From assembly GCA_031546825.1 (NCBI GenBank), contig JAVBJU010000028.1, positions 1-57,883 on the forward strand: DNA of 57,883 bases, in the 5' to 3' direction. Position numbers and translations under genes: made by a program. The notes under the pieces were generated by a model. The model saw only the letters and a list, made by a program, of their open reading frames with translations, did not search any database and was not told the origin of the DNA. Below are positions 52,676-57,883 of the stretch, piece after piece (the stretch's first letter is position 1; every line of letters starts with the position of its first letter). This DNA comes from Hohaiivirga sp031546825. GTDB lineage: Bacteria; Pseudomonadota; Alphaproteobacteria; Rhizobiales; Beijerinckiaceae.

Positions 52676-53509
52676 TCAGTTGAGAGGTTTGGCGTTCACA
52701 GCCACAGCCTTGATGGCGCTGGTCTGCAAATTGTACTTGGCGACAATCTTGGCGTAGGTGCCATCGGCCATCAGCTTCTTCAGCGCCACGGCGAAGGCAT
52801 CGCGCAACTGCGTGTCCTTCTTGGCGAAAGCGATACCCTGATACTGCGAGGTGATGGGGTCGCCGACGATTTTATAGGTATTGGGCTCCTGGCCCATGAT
52901 GTAGGGCAGCGTTTCCGAACCCTGCACGCCGGCGTCAATCCGGCCCTGGCGCAATTGCAAGCGCGCATCGGCAGAGCCATCGGTCCCGGTGAAAGTCACG
53001 GCGGGCTTACCGGCCTTTTCGCAGTTCGTCTTGCTCCACTCGGCCACTTCCGACGGGAAGGTGGTGCGGCGGGAAGCGCCGACCTTCTTGCCACACAGAT
53101 CAGCCACCGCCTTGATTTCTCCAGCGCGTTTCTCCTGAATGAAGAAGGTCGCACCCGACGAGAGGTAATCAACGAAGTCCATGATTTCCTGGCGCTCGGG
53201 CGTGTCGCTCATGCCGCTCATGATGATGTCAACACGGCCCGTGGACAGCGAGCTGGCCATCTGCTCGAAGCTGACCTCCTGCCATTCGATCTTGACGCCG
53301 AGTTCCTTGCCGAGCGCGTTGCCAAGGTCAATGTCGAAGCCGGTCAGTTCGTTGGTTTCCGGGTTCTTGTACTCAAGCGGCGGATAGTTCGGGGTCTGGG
53401 CAACGACCACTTTGCCCGCGGTCTTGATGCGGTCTGGCAGGGTCTGAGCCTGGGCTGCCGTGGCGGCGACGGCAAAAACGGCAGCGGAGAGAAGGAAACG
53501 GTATTTCAT
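52676..53509 (-). CDS. ABC transporter periplasmic substrate-binding protein (polar amino acid type)
   Basis: The 277-residue protein has a signal peptide (FLLSAAVFAVAATAAQAQ) and is a family 3 solute-binding protein: PPLEYKNPETNELTGFDIDLGNALGKELGVKIEWQ at the N-terminal lobe, and SGMSDTPERQEIMDFVDYLSSGA. It delivers an amino acid or similar polar ligand to the membrane permease encoded two genes upstream. Two cysteines (ADLCGKKVG and TNCEKAG) may form a disulfide. ATG 53509 has AAGG 8 nt upstream. The ligand is unknown. Confidence 0.92.
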   Translation of the reverse strand: MKYRFLLSAAVFAVAATAAQAQTLPDRIKTAGKVVVAQTPNYPPLEYKNPETNELTGFDIDLGNALGKELGVKIEWQEVSFEQMASSLSTGRVDIIMSGMSDTPERQEIMDFVDYLSSGATFFIQEKRAGEIKAVADLCGKKVGASRRTTFPSEVAEWSKTNCEKAGKPAVTFTGTDGSADARLQLRQGRIDAGVQGSETLPYIMGQEPNTYKIVGDPITSQYQGIAFAKKDTQLRDAFAVALKKLMADGTYAKIVAKYNLQTSAIKAVAVNAKPLN

Positions 53510-53557
53510 GGGCTGACCTTCTTGTTTTAGGGGAACTCCACTTCCGCCCTGCGACAG

Positions 53558-53573
53558 AACTGGTGCTCCAGTT
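53558..53573 (-). other. Short hairpin between ATPase and binding-protein genes
   Basis: AACTGG and CCAGTT form a 6-bp stem with a 4-nt loop in the 70-bp gap between the ATPase and the binding-protein genes. Such hairpins often stabilise or partly terminate transcripts inside ABC operons. Confidence 0.4.
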
Positions 53574-53579
53574 GAAACT

Positions 53580-54356
53580 TCATCCGCGCACGGCGGTGAC
53601 AAAATCGCGGGTACGTTGCTGCTGCGGATGGGACAACACGTCGTGCGTCGGGCCGCATTCGACAATCTCGCCCGCATCCATGAAGGCAACCCTGCCCGCC
53701 ACTTCACGGGCGAAACCCAGTTCATGGGTCACAACGATCATGGTCATGCCGGATGCCGCGAGATTTTTCATCACATGCAGCACCTCGCCGACAAGCTCCG
53801 GATCAAGCGCGGAAGTCGGCTCATCGAACAGCATCAGTTCTGGCCTCATTGCAAGACCACGGGCAATCGCCACGCGCTGCTGCTGCCCGCCAGAAAGCTC
53901 GTTCGGATAGGCATCGCGCTTGAAAGAGAGCCCAACCATTTCGAGAAGCTCCATGGCATGGGCCTTCGCCACCGCCGGGCTTTCCTTCAGAACTTGAATA
54001 GGCCCCTCGGTGATGTTTTCGAGCGCGGTGAGATGCGGGAACAGGTTGAAACGCTGAAACACCATGCCGACCGGGCGACGCTGGCGGGCGATTTCGGCGT
54101 CGCGTAACTCATAAAGCTTGTTGCCGTCGCGGCGATAGCCGATCAACTCATCGTTGACCCAGATGGCACCGCCATCAATCTTCTCGAGTTGGTTGATACA
54201 GCGCAGAAACGTGCTCTTGCCCGAGCCCGATGGCCCGATGATGCACAGCACCTCGCCACGATCCACATTAAGAGAAACTTCTTTCAGCGCCTGAAAGTGC
54301 CCGAAATTCTTGCTGACATTGACAGCCCGGACCAGCGGCTTTTTTGCATTCTGCAT
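53580..54356 (-). CDS. ABC transporter ATP-binding protein (GlnQ type)
   Basis: The 258-residue ATPase energises the importer. Walker A GPSGSGKST, the Q-loop FQRFNLFPHLTALENI, the signature LSGGQQQRVAIARGL, Walker B LMLFDEPTSALDP and the switch VVTHELGFAREV are intact. Sequence and length are of the polar amino acid (GlnQ/HisP) class. It lies 10 bp downstream of the permease gene. Confidence 0.95.
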   Translation of the reverse strand: MQNAKKPLVRAVNVSKNFGHFQALKEVSLNVDRGEVLCIIGPSGSGKSTFLRCINQLEKIDGGAIWVNDELIGYRRDGNKLYELRDAEIARQRRPVGMVFQRFNLFPHLTALENITEGPIQVLKESPAVAKAHAMELLEMVGLSFKRDAYPNELSGGQQQRVAIARGLAMRPELMLFDEPTSALDPELVGEVLHVMKNLAASGMTMIVVTHELGFAREVAGRVAFMDAGEIVECGPTHDVLSHPQQQRTRDFVTAVRG

Positions 54357-54366
54357 ATCGCGGCTC

Positions 54367-55260
54367 CTAGCGCTTCACATTATGGCCAGAGCCACGCCCG
54401 AAATGGCGTTCCAGGAAGAATTGGCCGACGCTCAGGAACGAGACAATGACCAGATACCAAACGCTGGCAACGAACAGAAGTTCGAGAACGCGGGAATTGG
54501 CGTACCAGATGGTCTGGGCGCGGTGCAGAACCTCGGAATAGGCGATCGCGCTGGCAAGAGAAGTCAGCTTGACCATCGAAATTAGCTCGTTGCCAATCGG
54601 CGGCAGGATCACCCGCATCGCCTGGGGCATGACAATGCGGCGCAACATCTGGCCGCGCGTCATGCCGATGGCTTGAGCCGCCTCATATTGCCCGCGATCC
54701 ACCGCAAGTAATCCGCCACGCACCACTTCAGCGGTGTATGCGCCCTGCTGGATGCCAAGGCCAAGGAGCGCTGCAACAAACGGCGTCATCACATCGGTGG
54801 TCTTGAACATGAACAGTCCGGGAATGCCCATCTCGGGAAATACCGATGCCAGATTGAACCAGATCAGCAGTTGCAGCAGCGCTGGCGCGCCACGGAACAG
54901 CCAGATGTAGCCCACGGCCACGCTCTTCAGCACCGGGTTGGTGGAGATACGCATGACTGCAAAGATAACGCCGAGGAAAATGCCGAGCATCATGGCGCAG
55001 AAAGCCATGATAATGGTCGCCTGTACGCCAGCCAGAATGGACTTGGCCGTGAGGTAGCGATTGACCACGCTCCAGGCGATATCACCTTGCGAGAAGGCGT
55101 AACCAAGCCCGCCAAGAACGCACACAACCAACGCGGCGGAAAACACCCGACCATAATGACGGCGCGGAACGATTTTCAGATGGGCGATTTCCAGAAGCGC
55201 GTTGCGGACCTGGCCCGATTTAGCACCCACTGGTTCGTCTTGTACAGCGTGTCCCGCCAT
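54367..55260 (-). CDS. ABC transporter permease (polar amino acid type)
   Basis: A 297-residue inner-membrane permease of the HisM/GlnP class. A longer cytoplasmic N-terminus is followed by about five or six membrane segments and the binding-protein-dependent transport EAA-type motif RGQYEAAQAIGMTRGQMLRRIVMPQAMR. A single permease gene implies a homodimer. ATG 55260 has GAGGAG just upstream; a frame to 55323 adds 21 residues without homology. It is the second gene of the five-gene unit. Confidence 0.92.
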   Translation of the reverse strand: MAGHAVQDEPVGAKSGQVRNALLEIAHLKIVPRRHYGRVFSAALVVCVLGGLGYAFSQGDIAWSVVNRYLTAKSILAGVQATIIMAFCAMMLGIFLGVIFAVMRISTNPVLKSVAVGYIWLFRGAPALLQLLIWFNLASVFPEMGIPGLFMFKTTDVMTPFVAALLGLGIQQGAYTAEVVRGGLLAVDRGQYEAAQAIGMTRGQMLRRIVMPQAMRVILPPIGNELISMVKLTSLASAIAYSEVLHRAQTIWYANSRVLELLFVASVWYLVIVSFLSVGQFFLERHFGRGSGHNVKR

Positions 55261-55434
55261 AGAGCTCCTCGAACGCCTTATCAGGTTGGATTGACCCGGG
55301 AACTTCCCCCGCTTCCAGGCCATGGAACCAACGGCATAATCAAAATTGTCTCCGAGCGGAAGCGCTCATCGCGCACGAAATCGTCGCAGCCCGGAAAAAG
55401 CGACAATAACCTCTTCAAATCAAAGATAAAGGGA

Positions 55435-56304
55435 TTATTTTGCCGTTTCGCTCTGTTCGTAAACGGCGGTGATTTCGGCCCCCGTTGCCATCCAGACATC
55501 ATCGCGCACCATCACATGATCGAGGAAGGCTTCGAGAATGCCGATGCGCATCGGTCGCCCCGAAACCTGGGGGTGCATCATCACGGTGGTAACGCCACCC
55601 CATTCATGGATACGTTCAAAAGTGTCGCGCCAAATCGACAGCACATGTTCCTTCGGCATCAAAACGCCACTGTCGAGCCGGTGCGTCATGCCGTAATTCC
55701 AGTCATCCATGGCGAAATCAACCGGGATTTCCACCGGCGCGCGACGACCATCGGGCAGCACATGGCGATAGGGGCGGATATCATCGCGGAAGGATGACGA
55801 ATAGCGGATGTCCGACTGCGCCAGATAGGCGAGCAACTCGTGGAAGTTCTCGCCTGACGGCGCACGGTATCCGACCGGCTTAACCCCGAGTACCCGCTGG
55901 AGCGCATCCAGGCCTTTATCAATTTCTTCTTTTGCCGCCGTAAAATCCTCGGGACGCGGGCGTTTGTGGAGATAGCCATGGTGGCCGATCTCGTGGCCCG
56001 CTTTAACGATGCTCTCGCACATCGCCGGATGGGCCTCAACGGTCCAGCCGGGAATGAAGAAGGTGGACCGGAGGCCGTAACGCGCCAGCACTTCAAGGAT
56101 TTTGGGAACCCCAACGCGTGCCTCGTACCCGCCCCATGACAAGGTAATGAGCTTATCAGCAGCCTCGGGCTCCAAATTGAGCCAAACTGCCTCGGCATCA
56201 ACATCGAAGCTCAGAAACAGGGCGGAGCGCTTATCCCCCGGCCATACAAGCTGCGGCGCGGGCGGGGCGGCATTGGCGGGGCGGGGCGTGAGGTCGGGCT
56301 TCAT
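55435..56304 (-). CDS. Polysaccharide deacetylase-family (CE4) protein, HpPgdA/imidase-like
   Basis: The 289-residue protein has the NodB-type fold: LSFDVDAEAVW with the catalytic and metal aspartates, FFIPGWTVEAHP, the metal histidines in GHEIGHHGYLHKRP, and APSGENF. This branch resembles Helicobacter PgdA-like and cyclic imidase/allantoinase-like enzymes, which act on cytoplasmic amides rather than on cell-wall glycans; no signal peptide is present, which supports a cytoplasmic, metabolic role. ATG 56304 is chosen; a TTG at 56325 is in frame. It lies 174 bp upstream of the permease gene, as first gene of the unit, and is divergent from the broken GNAT gene. Confidence 0.85.
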   Translation of the reverse strand: MKPDLTPRPANAAPPAPQLVWPGDKRSALFLSFDVDAEAVWLNLEPEAADKLITLSWGGYEARVGVPKILEVLARYGLRSTFFIPGWTVEAHPAMCESIVKAGHEIGHHGYLHKRPRPEDFTAAKEEIDKGLDALQRVLGVKPVGYRAPSGENFHELLAYLAQSDIRYSSSFRDDIRPYRHVLPDGRRAPVEIPVDFAMDDWNYGMTHRLDSGVLMPKEHVLSIWRDTFERIHEWGGVTTVMMHPQVSGRPMRIGILEAFLDHVMVRDDVWMATGAEITAVYEQSETAK

Positions 56305-56391
56305 CGCTTCGGTTCCAGTTGGCAACTCAGTGCATTACCCTGTACAGATAGCGCTCCCGACCGACAACCTTTTCAATCAACGGCAACTCCC

Positions 56392-56742
56392 ATGACTGCG
56401 CATATCCGCCCCCTCGCCCTGTCCGACGCCGCAGCTGCGTTCGCCCTGTGGCAGGAGGTCGGCTTGCACCCGAGCCGTTCTGACACTCTCGAGGCTCTGG
56501 CCCGCATGATCGAACGCGACCCTGAGCTTATTCTGGTGGCCGAGGAGAATGGCAAAATCATTGGCACCGTCTGGGGCGGTTTTGACGGCAGGCGCGGCTG
56601 GATTTATCGGCTGGCGGTCGCGGCAAGCCATCGCGGGCAAAAGCTCGGCAAGCGGCTAATGGACGAGGTGGAACAGCGCCTCAAGGCCAAAGGCTGTGAG
56701 AAGGTCAATTTGCTGATTGATACCATCGGCCTCTTTTATTGA
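56392..56742 (+). pseudogene. GNAT acetyltransferase, cut off by an IS630 element
   Basis: Residues 1-109 are a standard GNAT start: IRPLALSDAAAAFALWQEVG, then VAEENGKIIGTVWGGFDGRRGWIYRLAVAASHRGQKLGKRLMDEVEQRL with the acetyl-CoA loop R-G-Q-K-L-G-K, and the beta strand CEKVNLLI. The frame then runs into the IS630 terminal repeat at about 56720 and stops at 56742. The last 30 or so residues, including the FY-x-x-x-GF strand, are missing, so the product is probably inactive. The remainder should lie beyond the right end of the window. Confidence 0.88.
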
Positions 56743-57883
56743 CCGACATGAGCCCATTCCCGCATTCCGATTGATTTTATGACCTCTGGGAGAGCGATGA
56801 GCTTTTTCCATGCCTCGCAAGCAATATCGATGATGTCGTCATAGGTTTCAAAGACCGTGTTCGACAGCCAGTTTTCGCGCATGTACTGCCAGATATTTTC
56901 CTGCGGGTTCAACTCTGGTGAGCGTGCTGGCAACAGGATCATGGTTATGTTTTTCGGCATGGTGAGTTTGGCAGTGGTGTGCCAACCTGCGCGATCCAGG
57001 AGCAGGACGGCGTGTGCGCCTTTTGCGACCGTGCGGCTGATCTCATTGAGGTGGGCCTGCATCGCTTCGGTATCACAGAAAGGCATAGCGAGCGCCGCGC
57101 CAACGCCTCGAGCCGGGCAGATTGCCCCGAACAGATAGGCGCTCTCATAACGTTGATCTGCTGGCTGCCTCGGTCGTGAACCGCGCCGAGCCCATTGACG
57201 CACGCGGTCGTTCTTTTGGCCAATTCTGGCTTCATCCTGAAACCAAATCTCGATGGGCTTATGCTTGGGGACGTGGCCCGTATGCGCCGTCAGCGTTGCC
57301 GCGAAGTTTTTTTAAATGCCGCCATTGTCTCGGCGTTTTGGCCAGGATGATACGGGCGAGCGCTGATATGGGAGAAGCCAATCTGCTTCAATATCTTGCC
57401 AACTGTACGCTCGTGATAGACGACGCCAAAACGCTCTTCGATAACCCGCTTCAGGTCGACACGGCGCCAGCGCACCACACCGTCACTGGTCCAATCCGGA
57501 CCTCTCTCGACAATCTCGCTCAAAGCAGCCAGTTGGTCCGGCGTCAGACGGGGTGGATGGCCTTTTGAGCGGATATCTTTTAGCCCCTCTGGGCCCTCGG
57601 CATTGAACCGATGCACCCAATCGCGCAACGTCTGCCGGTCCATGCCACCAATGCGGGCCGCATCTTCCCGGCTCATTCCGTCAAGAACCGCAGCAAGCGA
57701 TAAAAGCCGTCGGCTCTGGTTCGCATGTTTGGAGCTTGCCGCTAAACGCCGAAGCTCAAATGCCGAGTAGTCCGTCCTCATTCCAACCGCTGCAGGCATG
57801 GTGCGAATCCTCCCGCACCAAAAGAATCATAGAAATGCCGTTTTGGGAATCCCACGTGAGTCACACTGAGCGACCGTTGGTAT
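56720..57883 (-). mobile_element. IS630-family insertion sequence, apparently complete
   Basis: The element is bounded by imperfect inverted repeats: ATACCATCGGCCTC from 56720 and, reading inward from 57883 on the other strand, ATACCAACGGTCGC (11 of 14 match). Both ends show the TA dinucleotide that IS630/Tc1-type elements use as target. The length is about 1.16 kb, normal for the family. It interrupts the GNAT gene. The window stops exactly at the right terminal repeat, so the second target-site copy is not visible. Confidence 0.85.
56736..57799 (-). CDS. IS630 transposase, made by -1 frameshifting
   Basis: The gene is in two overlapping minus-strand frames. The first (57799 to 57290) has helix-turn-helix DNA-binding domains (GMSREDAARIGGMDRQTLRDWVHRF and a second winged helix). 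At AAAAAAA (57313-57307) a shift of -1 leads into the second frame (to 56736), which reads KNFAATLTAHTGHVPKHKP and then carries the DDE residues: IWFQDEARIG, LLLDRAGWH and SPELNPQENIWQYM. The joined product is about 350 residues. A slippery A-run at the junction shows that this is programmed, as in other IS elements, rather than damage. Confidence 0.88.

Overview
The window looks like one contig of an alphaproteobacterium of the order Hyphomicrobiales (Rhizobiales). The chromosomal parts are GC-rich, and several gene sets typical of this order are present: irr divergent from fabA-fabB, hemY with the mitofilin-like gene, tamA-tamB, a long-type leuA behind a leucine leader peptide, and a malic enzyme with a phosphotransacetylase-like tail. 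I cannot name the genus. The contig starts inside the 3' end of an IS3-type element and stops at the terminal repeat of an IS630-type element, as expected when an assembly breaks at repeats.

Layout. 1-2200: IS end, then an AT-rich foreign gene with a C-terminal PD-(D/E)XK nuclease domain, cut in two by one in-frame TAG. 2800-8024: tRNA-Lys, msrB, nnrS with an FNR-type box, a succinate/acetate-type CoA-transferase and a carboxyltransferase (transcarboxylase 5S / PycB type). 8581-12023: arginase-like protein, NUDIX-pdxY pair, alpha-carbonic anhydrase. 12081-18376: tamB-tamA. 18824-21830: small lipoprotein, MaoC hydratase, tRNA-Pro, tRNA-Gln, a frameshifted membrane protein, tRNA-Thr and a broken copy of its 5' half. 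22001-29590: hemY/mitofilin, dsbA-like, fabI, fabB, fabA, irr. 29723-41508: rhomboid protease, leucine leader and leuA, HD protein, hrpB, EamA transporter, HAD phosphatase, dgoA-type aldolase with an IclR regulator, comM. 41743-51219: a frameshifted metallophosphoesterase, an AT-rich single-gene island encoding a NACHT (STAND) NTPase that runs into the 3' end of mutS, mutS, and a malic enzyme gene with a nonsense codon. 51271-56304: a five-gene unit (CE4 deacetylase-like, polar amino acid ABC importer, MmgE/PrpD). 56392-57883: a GNAT gene cut by an IS630 element whose transposase needs a -1 frameshift.

How things fit together. Most of the window is housekeeping: unsaturated fatty acid synthesis under a Fur-family iron regulator nearby, outer-membrane protein assembly, heme, leucine synthesis with attenuation, and mismatch repair. 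The two AT-rich inserts are the accessory part. Both encode proteins of types linked to anti-phage defence (nuclease-fold protein; bacterial NACHT/NLR-like protein), and both sit beside disrupted genes. Five chromosomal or accessory genes are broken in 58 kb: two in-frame stops, two frameshifts and one IS insertion. That points either to real gene decay or to sequence errors, and raw reads would decide.
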